Positions 17,961-25,802 are shown, numbered from the stretch's first letter. The stretch is DNA of 34,215 nt from Candidatus Omnitrophota bacterium (GCA_028717645.1 JAQUNK010000011.1:1-34215); one strand, 5' to 3'. The notes: generated by a model from the sequence alone, not told the origin. A program made the numbers and translations.

Positions 17961-19091
17961 TTAAGTAACCTTTTTTTGGAACTGGCGGTAGGCAAAATAG
18001 ACCATTGCCGCGGCAAACAGCGTCAAAAGGAATGCCTGCCGCCACAGGATAGCCAGCCCATCGCCTTTCAGATAAATGCCTTTGAGTATACTGATAAAAT
18101 AACGCGCGGGTACAAGATAGGTAACTAACTGTATAACCTTGGGCATATTATAAATAGGATAAACAAACCCGGAAAGCAGGAAAGTCGGCAAAAAGGTAGT
18201 GAGTATCCCCAACTGCATGGCCAGGCGCTGATTTTTGGCAAAAATGGAAAAATATATGCCCTGGGCCAACGCGCCGATCAGGAAAATACTGCTTAAAACC
18301 AGAAGCAAGGTCAAGCTGCCGCGCAAGGGCACGTTGAAAACGAATTGCCCCATAGCCACGGCGATCAGAAGATCAAGGAACCCGATCATAAAATAAGGTA
18401 TTAATTTACCGAAGATCAACTCATTTCTTCTTACCGGGGTAGAAATAAGCTGTTCCATGGTGCCCCTTTCCCACTCCCTGGCCACGGTGATAGAAGTAAG
18501 CTGCGCGGCGATGATCATCATAATTACGGCGATCAGGCCGGGGATGATGTAATTCCTGCTCTCCAGATTTTCATTGAACCAAATGCGCGGCCTTAATTCT
18601 ATGCCGTATACGTTTTGGATATTCAGCCTAGACAAAGTATTGCTAATGAATGCAGCGTTATATTTCGCCACAATAGAATTCACATAACCCATAGCAATGG
18701 TCGCGGTATTAGAATCACTGCCGTCGACTAGAAGCTGCACCGGTGCCGCATTGGCCGACTGGATATATTTGGAAAAATCTTTGGGAATAACCATGGCCAT
18801 TATCGCTTGCTTGCGGTCAATATAATTTTGCAGCTGGCCATAGTTATCGGAATAACCAACGATGTTAAAATACCGGGAATTCTTGAAATTAAGGATAAAA
18901 TCGGTAGAGACCTGCGAATTATCCTGGTTCCAGATGATCATCGGCACATTATCTACGTCCATAGAAAGGGCGAAGCCGAAAAGAATGAGCAAAAGCACCG
19001 GGATGAATATGGCCAGGGCAAGCGAGCGGTAATCCCGTATGATCTGGATAAATTCCTTTTTGGCTATTGTATTTATGCGTCTTGCGTTCAT
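17961..19091 (-). CDS. ABC-2 type export permease (first of pair)
   Basis: 376 residues. The start is MNARRINTIAKKEFIQIIRDYRS, a cytoplasmic family motif, followed by TM1, a periplasmic loop with DGSDSNTATIAMGYV and RIWFNENLESRNYIIPGLI, and five C-terminal helices including REWERGTMEQLISTPV, the coupling helix region. These motifs are shared with the second permease, which marks them as ancient duplicates, as YbhS/YbhR are. It overlaps the upstream ATPase gene by 4 bases (ATGA), so it is translated from the same message. Membrane-embedded half of the exporter. Confidence 0.93.
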   Translation of the reverse strand: MNARRINTIAKKEFIQIIRDYRSLALAIFIPVLLLILFGFALSMDVDNVPMIIWNQDNSQVSTDFILNFKNSRYFNIVGYSDNYGQLQNYIDRKQAIMAMVIPKDFSKYIQSANAAPVQLLVDGSDSNTATIAMGYVNSIVAKYNAAFISNTLSRLNIQNVYGIELRPRIWFNENLESRNYIIPGLIAVIMMIIAAQLTSITVAREWERGTMEQLISTPVRRNELIFGKLIPYFMIGFLDLLIAVAMGQFVFNVPLRGSLTLLLVLSSIFLIGALAQGIYFSIFAKNQRLAMQLGILTTFLPTFLLSGFVYPIYNMPKVIQLVTYLVPARYFISILKGIYLKGDGLAILWRQAFLLTLFAAAMVYFAYRQFQKKVT

Positions 19092-20041
19092 AGTGCAGCC
19101 CCTTTATCGTAGGACTCGATCAGCGAAACGAAAACATCCTCCAGGGAGGCCTGAACTTTATCTAAGGAGTAATCTTTTATTCCCGCATCCTTAAAGATAT
19201 CCGGCAAAACTGTAAGGGCCTTTGCCTTATCCGTCACGATAGCGTGAAGGCCCGTCCCGAAAAGCGCCACATCTTTTATGAAATCCAAATTCTTCAATTT
19301 GTCTATCCATTCTTCTGAATCAGGCAAAGAGATCCTGAAAACATCCTCTTTCATATATTTTGTCTTTAGTTCTTCGGGGCTACCCATAGCAATGACCGCC
19401 CCCTTATAGATAAGAGCGATCCTACCGCAGTTTTCCGCTTCATCCATGTAATGCGTGGTCACAAAAACCGTGACCCCTTCGCGGGCCATCTCTTTGATCA
19501 GATTCCAAAAATTATTCCTGGCAATGGGATCGACCCCTGAAGTAGGCTCATCTAAAAAAATTATCTTCGGCTCATGGATGATCGCGCAGCCTAAGGCTAG
19601 CCTCTGTTTCCATCCGCCGGACAAAATGCCGGTAAGTTCTTTTCTAAAATCCTCGATCCCGGCCATCTTGATTATCTGGTCTTCGCGTTCTTTTCTATGT
19701 TCCTTGGGAACTTTGTAGATACCGCTATAAAAATCGATGTTCTCCTCTACGGTCAGGTCTTCGTACAAAGAAAATTTCTGGGACATATACCCGATATTTT
19801 GCTTAATTAACTCCTGCTGTCGGCTGATGTCGAATCCTCCTACCTGGCCCGAGCCGGACGTAGGAGTGAGTATTCCACAGAGCATTCTTATTGTGGTCGA
19901 CTTCCCCGCGCCGTTGGGACCAAGAAACCCAAAGATCTCTCCTTTTTTTACCTCGAAATTGATCCGATTGACCGCAATAAATTGCCCGAATTTCTTTTCC
20001 AGATCCTTAACTTGGACTGCGATATTATTATCCATGCTCAT
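19088..20041 (-). CDS. ABC transporter ATP-binding protein (exporter, second ATPase)
   Basis: 317 residues. Walker A GPNGAGKS (41-48), Q-loop at YMSQKFSLYEDLT, signature LSGGWKQRLALG, Walker B KIIFLDEPTSGVDP and the switch His in VTTHYMDEAE are all intact, so it should hydrolyse ATP. The 85-residue C-terminal extension (after KTKYMKEDVFRISL) is a DrrA/YbhF-type regulatory tail, ending VQASLEDVFVSLIES. It overlaps the upstream ATPase by 14 bases and has no clear ribosome site, so coupling is likely. Start choice is either 20041 or the second ATG at 20035. Confidence 0.95.
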   Translation of the reverse strand: MSMDNNIAVQVKDLEKKFGQFIAVNRINFEVKKGEIFGFLGPNGAGKSTTIRMLCGILTPTSGSGQVGGFDISRQQELIKQNIGYMSQKFSLYEDLTVEENIDFYSGIYKVPKEHRKEREDQIIKMAGIEDFRKELTGILSGGWKQRLALGCAIIHEPKIIFLDEPTSGVDPIARNNFWNLIKEMAREGVTVFVTTHYMDEAENCGRIALIYKGAVIAMGSPEELKTKYMKEDVFRISLPDSEEWIDKLKNLDFIKDVALFGTGLHAIVTDKAKALTVLPDIFKDAGIKDYSLDKVQASLEDVFVSLIESYDKGAAL

Positions 20042-20753
20042 TTATGATAGAAATAAATGCCTCTTCCAGCGTCTTGGCATTACGTTCCTTTTTGATCTCA
20101 GCCGGGACGTCACATTTAAGCAACCGCCCTTTATGTATCAAGCCCACTCTTTTGCAGCGTTCTGCCTCATCCAGATAAGAGGTAGAAAAAAGAATGGTTA
20201 CCTTCTCTTTTAAAAGTTGGTAAAGTATCTGCCAAAAGTCCCTGCGGGAGACCGGGTCAACGCCATTGGTCGGTTCATCCAAAAATAAAACCTTAGGCGT
20301 ATGGATCAGCGCACAGGCCAGGCCCAATTTTTGTTTCATGCCTCCGGAAAGATTTTTCGCCAGCCTTTTTTTAAAAGGGGTCAGGCCGCTAAAACCCAGC
20401 AGACTTTCGATGCGGTCGGGCCTTTTTTTTACCGCTACTCCGTATATATCGGCATAAAAATTTATGTTTTCCAGGACCGTGAGGTCCTCGTAGAGGCCGA
20501 AGCGCTGGGACATATAAGCGATATTGTCTTTGAGGGTTTCCGAATCTTTCACAATGTTTTTTTCATAGACCCAAGCCTCGCCCGATGTCGGCTCAAGTAT
20601 GCCGGTCAACAAGCGCATAGTCGTGGTCTTTCCCGCGCCGTCCGGGCCGACGAGGCCGAATATCTCGCCTTCCTGGATCTCCAGATTCAGGTCATCCACC
20701 GCGGAGACCGCGCCAAATTTTCTGCCCAAACCCGTACTCTTTATAGTAATCAT
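20028..20753 (-). CDS. ABC transporter ATP-binding protein (exporter, first ATPase)
   Basis: 241 residues from the ATG at 20753, just one base after the HlyD stop (TAGTATG), which fits coupled translation; an in-frame ATG at 20774 inside the HlyD gene would add seven residues. Walker A GPDGAGKT (36-43), Q-loop YMSQRFGLYEDLT, signature LSGGMKQKLGLA, Walker B KVLFLDEPTNGVDP and the H-loop replaced by Ser (FSTSYLDEAE instead of the usual His). That substitution is notable: in many asymmetric pairs one ATPase is degenerate. Together with the next gene it equals the two halves of E. coli YbhF, here split. Confidence 0.93.
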   Translation of the reverse strand: MITIKSTGLGRKFGAVSAVDDLNLEIQEGEIFGLVGPDGAGKTTTMRLLTGILEPTSGEAWVYEKNIVKDSETLKDNIAYMSQRFGLYEDLTVLENINFYADIYGVAVKKRPDRIESLLGFSGLTPFKKRLAKNLSGGMKQKLGLACALIHTPKVLFLDEPTNGVDPVSRRDFWQILYQLLKEKVTILFSTSYLDEAERCKRVGLIHKGRLLKCDVPAEIKKERNAKTLEEAFISIINEHG

Positions 20754-20754
20754 A

Positions 20755-21588
20755 CTATTCAATAATATACCCATCCGCCGGCATTCCAGGCTTTAGATCG
20801 AGGCTTGAATTATCCACCTGAATTTTTATCCGATAGACCAGCTTCACCCGTTCTTCCGTAGTCTGGATCTGTTTGGGCGTAAATTCCGCTTCCTGGGAAA
20901 TAAAAGAAACCCAGCCTTTATATATTTTATTGGGGTACGTATCTGTTTTGATCTGGGCGGGCTGATTCAATTTTACTTTACCCAGGTCCCTCTCATTGAT
21001 ATAGGCGGTCAGCCAGATATCATTTAAATCCGCCGCGGTAAAGACCGTCGAGCCTGCCTGCACCACCTCGCCTGCCTCAGCACTTTTTACCAGGACAAAC
21101 CCGTCATTAGGCGCAGCCAGATCTGCGAACCCCAACCGCGTCTGCGCCAGATCAAGCGATGCCTGCAACGCCTCTACATTCGCCTTATCCGCGTCAGCCT
21201 TGGTTTTTGCCGCGTCTCTTTGCTGGGCGGAAATGGAACCGGCCTGAAAAAGGCTCTCTGCGCGTACATAATCCAACTTATCCAGTTCATACTGGAATTG
21301 CGCAGCCTTTAAAGATGCAGCCGCCTCATCCCGGATCTGGGTCAACTCATCTATTTCCAAACGCGCCACTAAATCTCCTCTTTTTAATAACCTGCCTTCA
21401 TCGGTAAGTAATTCTTTGATCTTTCCGGCCACCCGAAAAGAGATACGGATATCCGTCGCTTCTATGTTCCCGGAAACCTTGATCCTTTTGTTATGCACAT
21501 GCGTCCGGGCCTGGATATACAAGAATAACGCCCCCGCGCATAATGCCGCAACCACGATCAATATCAACGCCTTAATCTTTTTTTTCAT
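20755..21588 (-). CDS. HlyD-family periplasmic adaptor (YbhG-like)
   Basis: 277 residues from the ATG at 21588, chosen for CGGAGGG six to seven bases upstream and the anchor helix that follows (KALILIVVAALCAGALFLYI); a longer frame from 21711 runs within the TolC gene. Barrel-sandwich halves are IEATDIRISFRVAGKIKEL...DEGRLLKRGDLVARL and DLAAPNDGFVLVKSAEAGEVVQAG, with an intervening helical hairpin (about 75-130), then a beta-barrel containing NERDLGKVKLNQPAQIK, ending KPGMPADGYIIE. It is the YbhG/YhiI type that couples ABC-2 exporters to TolC. It overlaps the TolC-like gene's 3' end by 17 bases. Confidence 0.92.
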   Translation of the reverse strand: MKKKIKALILIVVAALCAGALFLYIQARTHVHNKRIKVSGNIEATDIRISFRVAGKIKELLTDEGRLLKRGDLVARLEIDELTQIRDEAAASLKAAQFQYELDKLDYVRAESLFQAGSISAQQRDAAKTKADADKANVEALQASLDLAQTRLGFADLAAPNDGFVLVKSAEAGEVVQAGSTVFTAADLNDIWLTAYINERDLGKVKLNQPAQIKTDTYPNKIYKGWVSFISQEAEFTPKQIQTTEERVKLVYRIKIQVDNSSLDLKPGMPADGYIIE

Positions 21589-22933
21589 TTTTTCCCTCCG
21601 TAAAAATACTTTTTCCCATGGTCCGTTCCAACGATGCCTGCGCCATAAGATAATCATAGATACCTTGAGCAAGATTTTGTTCCACCTGTGCCAAAGAGAC
21701 CTGAGAATCAAGAACGTCCAGGTTCGTACCTACGCCGTTATCATAACTAACGATCGATATTCTTAAAGCCTCTCTTGCTTCTTCGATATTATCTTTCTGC
21801 GAATTGATCACTGCCCTGGCCTTATTCAGGTCGAGGCAGGCCTGCCGCACATCCACGGCGATCTGGTCGATCAAATTATCTTTATCCAGGATCGCCTCGG
21901 CATATTTTGCCTTTGCCTCATCTACCTTTGCCTTCGTCGACCAGGCATCGAATATCGGCACAGTTACGGAAACACCCGCCTGCCAATTATTGTGCCGGCT
22001 GTTGAACATATCCAGCCAGTCATTGGAACGATAGCTGTACCCGGCGGAAGCATTGATCTGCGGCCGCCAGCCGGCCTTTCCCATTTCAATGGACCACTTA
22101 CTGATATCTACGCCCAAGGACTTCAGGATCATCTCTGGTTTATAAAGATATGCCTGCTGGAGGAACTCGTCTTCCTTTATCTCTATCCATGCGTAATGTA
22201 GGCGCTCGCTTACCGATATCGAATCGCGCATCTTCAGGCCCATAAGTTTCTTTAGATCGGCCATGATCAGATCAACAGAATTTTTGGCGCTGACTAACTG
22301 CGGCATAAGTTTTGAAACCTGCACCTTTGATTGCAACAGATCAAAGCGTGAAGAAGTGCCCTGCGCAAATTTTTTCTCTACATCCGCATAATGTTGCTGC
22401 GCCTGGTCAACCAGCTCTTCGGCGATACGCTCGGTCTCATAGGCTAAGAGCAGGCCGTAATAAAGCCTCTTTGCTTCGAATTCAACATCAAGTTTTTTCG
22501 CGCGCAGTGTTTCCTGGCTTGTGCGTAGCCCCAGAAGCGCCTGCTTATAATTGGCGATGTTCGCCCCGCCGTTATAAACGGTCTCGCTGATGTTGGCACT
22601 GATCTGATTATCATTCTTATATCCCGCCACGACGCCATTATCTTTTTTGGGATTCAATATTATGGGGAAACTAAAGATCGCATCGTTATGGGTGTAGCCG
22701 GCATTAAGATTCAATTTCGGAATGAATTCGCTACGCGCGCCAAGTATCCTGGCTCTGGAAACCTTCAGCTCATTCTCCTGTATCTGGATATCTTTATTGT
22801 TCTGATAGGCAATGAAAACAGTATCGCCAAGCGTAAGGTTGAGCTCCTTACCTATATTATTAGGCTCTTCACCTAAGGCACAGGCCTCCGAGAGTATCAA
22901 ACACGCCAAGATTAAATAAATTTTTCTAATCAT
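21572..22933 (-). CDS. TolC-family outer membrane channel (ABC exporter)
   Basis: 453 residues. The N-terminal region (MIRKIYLILACLILSEACA) is a signal peptide; the SEAC could be a lipobox, so this may be a lipoprotein anchored in the outer membrane. The two OEP repeats start LNLTLGDTVFIAYQNNKDI and EDEFLQQAYLYKPEMILKS, and each carries the coiled marks FAQGTSSRFDLLQSKVQVS and DNGVGTNLDVLDSQVSLAQV. It is distinct from the TolC gene of the RND operon, so each pump has its own channel. It lies 3 bases after the XRE regulator gene, which places the regulator in the same message. Confidence 0.93.
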   Translation of the reverse strand: MIRKIYLILACLILSEACALGEEPNNIGKELNLTLGDTVFIAYQNNKDIQIQENELKVSRARILGARSEFIPKLNLNAGYTHNDAIFSFPIILNPKKDNGVVAGYKNDNQISANISETVYNGGANIANYKQALLGLRTSQETLRAKKLDVEFEAKRLYYGLLLAYETERIAEELVDQAQQHYADVEKKFAQGTSSRFDLLQSKVQVSKLMPQLVSAKNSVDLIMADLKKLMGLKMRDSISVSERLHYAWIEIKEDEFLQQAYLYKPEMILKSLGVDISKWSIEMGKAGWRPQINASAGYSYRSNDWLDMFNSRHNNWQAGVSVTVPIFDAWSTKAKVDEAKAKYAEAILDKDNLIDQIAVDVRQACLDLNKARAVINSQKDNIEEAREALRISIVSYDNGVGTNLDVLDSQVSLAQVEQNLAQGIYDYLMAQASLERTMGKSIFTEGKNEKKD

Positions 22934-22936
22934 AGT

Positions 22937-23143
22937 CTACCTGACCAGATCATCGATCTTCACATTCAATGATCTTGCGATCTTTAACAATGTCCCGATG
23001 GTCGGATTGGGATTCCTGCCCGATTCCACCTTGACCACGGTATTCAGGGACAGATCCGCCAGCTTGGAAAGCCGGTCCTGTGAAAGGCCTCTTTTCAGTC
23101 TTAAGTCCCTGATATTCCTGCTGAGTATGCCCGGATTAGCCAT
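22937..23143 (-). CDS. XRE-family (Cro/CI-type) small transcriptional regulator
   Basis: 68 residues covering one helix-turn-helix domain: NIRDLRLKRGLSQDRLSKLA (recognition start), LSLNTVVKVESGRNPNPTIGTLLKIARSLNV, then DDLVR. There is no ligand or dimerisation domain, so it would bind as a dimer to a palindrome and could act as a repressor of its own operon. The ATG has no Shine-Dalgarno; the preceding bases are ACTATAAGC and lie at the foot of the inverted repeat. As first gene of a seven-gene exporter operon it is the most likely regulator of it. Confidence 0.9.
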   Translation of the reverse strand: MANPGILSRNIRDLRLKRGLSQDRLSKLADLSLNTVVKVESGRNPNPTIGTLLKIARSLNVKIDDLVR

Positions 23144-23151
23144 GCTTATAG

Positions 23152-23193
23152 TATATTATAATAGTAGTTTTAAAAGACTACTATTATAATATA
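23152..23193. promoter_or_regulatory. 17-bp-arm inverted repeat, probable XRE operator
   Basis: Arms at 23152-23168 and 23177-23193 match without a mismatch over 17 bp, with an 8-base spacer that itself is A/T only apart from one G. The core of each arm is ATAGTAGT / ACTACTAT. The repeat overlaps the -10 box of the minus-strand promoter and ends eight bases before the XRE start codon, so a dimer bound here would block transcription of the operon; as RNA it could also fold into a long hairpin by the start codon. Confidence 0.7.
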
Positions 23194-23214
23194 TAAAGAG
23201 GGGCGTGAAGTCAA
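23186..23214 (-). promoter_or_regulatory. Promoter of the XRE-exporter operon
   Basis: On the minus strand TTGACT (23214-23209) and TATTAT (23191-23186) are spaced by 17 bases. The -10 lies inside the distal arm of the 17-bp inverted repeat. The predicted start of transcription falls inside the palindrome, giving a leader of about 35-40 bases. Confidence 0.55.
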
Positions 23215-23246
23215 GTGAAATAAAAAGATTTTTGGTAAGGCAGGTA

Positions 23247-24362
23247 TTAGAAGGTTATGTAAGGCAGGGCCTGTCTGATTATTTTATTCATTCTACCCAG
23301 ATCATCCAACGAGCGGATGCGTTGGCCGCTTTGTCTTAATTGAAGTATCCGTTCAACCATCACCAGGCCCAGGCCCGGTACGCGCAGCAGGCGGCCTTTG
23401 TCATCTTTATTGATATTTACTGGAAAAAACTCGGGGTGCATTTGGGCCCATGCCTGTTTGGGGTCAGAGGCCAAAGAAAGATTTCCGTTCCCTTCAAAAG
23501 GAATTTCATCAAGTTTAAATCCGTATTTACGGATCAGCCAATCTACCTGATACAGGCGGTGCTCACGGGTCAAAAGGTCCGCATTGGTAAGGGCCGACCT
23601 CTCTCCAGGCAGTTCAGAAGCACCCGCCCCGCGCTGGTAGGCGCTGAAGTAAATACGGTTCAGGCCTAATTCCTTATATAGTTTCCAGGAATAACCGACG
23701 ATCTGCCTATCTGTCTCCGGCGCCGCTCCCACAACAAATTGCGTGGTATGTTTTACTCCGGCATATGCCCCGCCTTTTTTGGTGAGTGCGCTGATCAGCT
23801 CTATGGGCCGGATGATATCAGAAAGATAATTTTTTGTCGTGCTTAAATATTTAAAATTATTTTCACCCGGAGTTTCTATATTTAAGGATACGGCACTGGC
23901 CAAGGCAAGGCTCTGGCGGATAGCGGCGGGACTGGCACCGGGAATGATCTTTAAATGGATGTAGCCTTTGAATTGGATCCTGCGTAGATTAAGCGCCACG
24001 CGGTTGATCCGCTCCATCGTAGCGTCGGGGCTCTGCGTCACCGCACTGCTTAAGAAAAGGCCGCTGACCCGGCCCGAGCGATAATAGGACATAAATGCCT
24101 TGCTGAGCTCTTCCGGGCTTAAGCTGCAATGCTGGTTAGTTGAGCCCGCTCTTAAAGGGCAATATTTACAGTTATTGATGCATTCATTAGAAAGTAAGGT
24201 TTTAAAAAGATAGGTAGGCGCGCCATTAGGCAGGATAACCGGATATATCCATTTTCCGTCTTGAGAGCGCCTGCGGTGTTCGTCCTCGCGTGTGGCGCAG
24301 GCGCAGGCAAGGTCGTATTGTGAATCGCGCGATAGAATTTTAAGTTTTTCTAAGGTATCCAT
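23247..24362 (-). CDS. Putative DNA modification/repair radical SAM protein (UDG-linked type)
   Basis: 371 residues from the ATG at 24362 (GGAGG nine bases upstream; a TTG two codons earlier is too close to it). The radical SAM cluster motif is CINNCKYC, CX3CX2C, with C61, C65 and C68. TM-free, cytoplasmic. The middle is a TIM-barrel part with GYIHLKIIPGAS and SLNIETPGENNF, and the C-terminus has a helix-hairpin-helix-like stretch (RVPGLGLVMVERILQLRQSG), which suggests nucleic-acid binding. This order matches the family usually found next to a uracil-DNA-glycosylase-like partner (TIGR03916/TIGR03914 pair). No such partner is in this window. The reaction catalysed is unknown. Transcribed from its own promoter behind a structured leader. 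Confidence 0.88.
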   Translation of the reverse strand: MDTLEKLKILSRDSQYDLACACATREDEHRRRSQDGKWIYPVILPNGAPTYLFKTLLSNECINNCKYCPLRAGSTNQHCSLSPEELSKAFMSYYRSGRVSGLFLSSAVTQSPDATMERINRVALNLRRIQFKGYIHLKIIPGASPAAIRQSLALASAVSLNIETPGENNFKYLSTTKNYLSDIIRPIELISALTKKGGAYAGVKHTTQFVVGAAPETDRQIVGYSWKLYKELGLNRIYFSAYQRGAGASELPGERSALTNADLLTREHRLYQVDWLIRKYGFKLDEIPFEGNGNLSLASDPKQAWAQMHPEFFPVNINKDDKGRLLRVPGLGLVMVERILQLRQSGQRIRSLDDLGRMNKIIRQALPYITF

Positions 24363-24486
24363 AAACAAAAACCTCCGCTTTTTTTAAAGCGAAGGTTTTA
24401 CTTTTTTCAGCTCTCAAGCTGATCCGCCTTTTTGGCGGAAACGTCCGGGATTTATTCCTTCTAACTCGGGACGAAGACCAAATTGT
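24363..24486 (-). promoter_or_regulatory. Structured 5' leader of the radical SAM gene, candidate riboswitch/attenuator
   Basis: Between the promoter and the ATG the minus-strand RNA folds by eye into four elements: P1, CGUCC (24473-24469) with GGACG (24446-24442), enclosing a small P2 (GGA/UCC); P3, UCCGCC with GGCGGA and an AAAAA loop (24439-24423); P4, UCAGCU with AGCUGA and a UGAG loop (24422-24407); and a final hairpin (CCUUCGCUUU / AAAGCGGAGG) with U run just before the ATG. A GAAGG segment inside P1 (24461-24457) is complementary to CCUUC of the last hairpin and could act as antiterminator. No riboswitch class known to me is matched; a binding ligand is not proven. Confidence 0.6.
24366..24399 (-). 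terminator. Intrinsic terminator overlapping the Shine-Dalgarno of the radical SAM gene
   Basis: The minus-strand hairpin has 10-bp arms (24395-24386 and 24381-24372, one G-U pair) and a 4-base A loop, flanked by AAAA and followed by TTTTTGTTT. Its 3' arm contains GGAGG, the ribosome site of the ATG at 24362, so folding it would both end transcription and hide the ribosome site. Confidence 0.7.
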
Positions 24487-24492
24487 ACTTTG

Positions 24493-24520
24493 ATTATAGC
24501 GCGTCTTTTACCCTTGTCAA
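24493..24520 (-). promoter_or_regulatory. Consensus promoter of the radical SAM gene
   Basis: Minus-strand TTGACA (24520-24515) and TATAAT (24498-24493), both exact consensus, with a 16-base spacer. It lies 36 bases from the -35 of the divergent promoter at 24557. Confidence 0.8.
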
Positions 24521-24556
24521 TAATTTTGTCCTCCATTAAAATATTTCCAATCTTTC

Positions 24557-24585
24557 TTGACAAATCCTAAGTTTTAGTTTATTGT
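24557..24585 (+). promoter_or_regulatory. Promoter of the first outer-membrane-type paralogue
   Basis: TTGACA at 24557-24562, 17-base spacer, TATTGT at 24580-24585, 57 bases before the ATG. The TCTTGACAAA context recurs in the promoter of the second paralogue at 25774. Confidence 0.7.
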
Positions 24586-24642
24586 AAGAACAAGTAAATC
24601 AACATTTTGCATCTATTTTAGTATAATAAGGAAGGAAAAATA

Positions 24643-25731
24643 ATGAATAGAAAAATCAGTGATCATGCTTTAGTCGCGATATTTGCTGCTTTATTTTGCC
24701 TGAACGGTATTGGCTATAGTTTTGCTTTAGATGAAAGCAAGGACCTGGCTATCACAAAACTTTTTCATAAAAGCGAGAATGAAGAAACTGCAAAAACTGT
24801 AAAAACTACGAAGACTACCGAGGCTAAAGACTCTAAGACGAAATCTTTTAAACGCTTTGAAATAACTTACGAAGCCATATACCTGGTGGGTAAATACTGG
24901 GAAGAGGCTTTTCTCGAGGACGCAGCAGGATTAGGCGTAGTCGGCGGGATAGACTTGAAAAGTAAGATCGCTAATCGTATTACCAGCAATACCGGCGTAG
25001 CCAAGCTGGCCTTTTATTTTACACCCAAAACATCTGTCGAAGGAGCTTACGGCGCGACGTATCTAAACAAAAAGAAATATGGTTATGCGGATATAGTCTT
25101 TGCCCCGCTTGCCTCCGGAACTATAGATACCCAGATTGCCGGTAAAGATGTCAAATTCTGGTCCTCTGACCTGTATCAGAATATCTATACCCATAAAAAA
25201 ACCGGCATTGCCGTGGATGCACACGCAGGGTATTCCGATTATAAAATGCACGTTACAATTAATACGGTTCTTGGGGGCATAGCAGGTGAATTGGTTAATG
25301 CCACGCGCTCATTAAGCGGCTACCGTGTAGGTATGCGCTTTAAGGCCCCGATTAAACTGAAGAAGCTACCCAAACACCCAATGCTTTTTAAATTTGATAT
25401 CAGCTATACACCCCAACTGGCTATGAAAGGCGACGCTATGGGTTTATTCTCAGAGAACGCATCTCATGACCCTCTAACTCGACCCGGTTTTACTGCTAAA
25501 GGAAAAGGTGATGCCCTGGAAATACACACCGGTATGACTTTTCAGGTTACCTCTTTTTTAGGCATCGAAATAGCTTACAATTATTACCAATTCAAGATCT
25601 ATAAAGGCAGGTATGAAGATGTTGTGGCGCTGCCTACTGTATTACCTCCGGGTATACCGCTTAATGCCGACATCAAGAATACCAAATTCATCCTCCATGG
25701 CCCTTCGGTCGCCGCAAAGGTCGTATTCTAA
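24643..25731 (+). CDS. Outer-membrane-type beta-barrel protein, paralogue 1
   Basis: 362 residues with a good ribosome site (AAGGAAGG). A signal peptide (about 1-29, SDHALVAIFAALFCLNGIGYSFA) is followed by a Thr/Lys-rich linker (about 45-68) and then alternating amphipathic strands: RFEITYEAIYLVGKYWEEAF, KLAFYFTPKTSVEGAYGATY, DVKFWSSDLYQNIY, GIAVDAHAGYSDYKMH, KHPMLFKFDISYTP, GIEIAYNYYQFKIYKGRYED. The last residue is Phe (AAKVVF), the usual C-terminal signal for outer membrane assembly. No known channel or enzyme motif is seen and the family is not recognised. It is the first of a tandem pair with the gene at 25850. Confidence 0.75.
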   Translation: MNRKISDHALVAIFAALFCLNGIGYSFALDESKDLAITKLFHKSENEETAKTVKTTKTTEAKDSKTKSFKRFEITYEAIYLVGKYWEEAFLEDAAGLGVVGGIDLKSKIANRITSNTGVAKLAFYFTPKTSVEGAYGATYLNKKKYGYADIVFAPLASGTIDTQIAGKDVKFWSSDLYQNIYTHKKTGIAVDAHAGYSDYKMHVTINTVLGGIAGELVNATRSLSGYRVGMRFKAPIKLKKLPKHPMLFKFDISYTPQLAMKGDAMGLFSENASHDPLTRPGFTAKGKGDALEIHTGMTFQVTSFLGIEIAYNYYQFKIYKGRYEDVVALPTVLPPGIPLNADIKNTKFILHGPSVAAKVVF

Positions 25732-25773
25732 ACTACTAGACCACAGGGTATTCCCCTAATCCTAATATCTTTC

Positions 25774-25802
25774 TTGACAAAACAAAGAATTTAGTCTATT
25801 TT
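25774..25802 (+). promoter_or_regulatory. Promoter of the second outer-membrane-type paralogue
   Basis: TTGACA at 25774-25779 with a 17-base spacer and TATTTT at 25797-25802, about 48 bases before the ATG. Sequence around the -35 (TTTCTTGACAAA) matches the first paralogue's promoter. Confidence 0.65.

Noticed and set aside
21589-21711. Longer N-terminus for the HlyD-like adaptor
   Set aside because: This part lies inside the TolC-like coding region in another frame and reads as Trp/Arg-rich noise before a clear anchor helix with its own GGAGGG site.
24366-24486. T-box, SAM-I, ZTP, preQ1 or cyclic-di-GMP riboswitch, or a tRNA
   Set aside because: None of the class consensus elements (T-box sequence, kink-turn, GEMM tetraloop receptor, CCGGGC pseudoknot, T-psi-C arm) could be found; it is kept as an unclassified leader.
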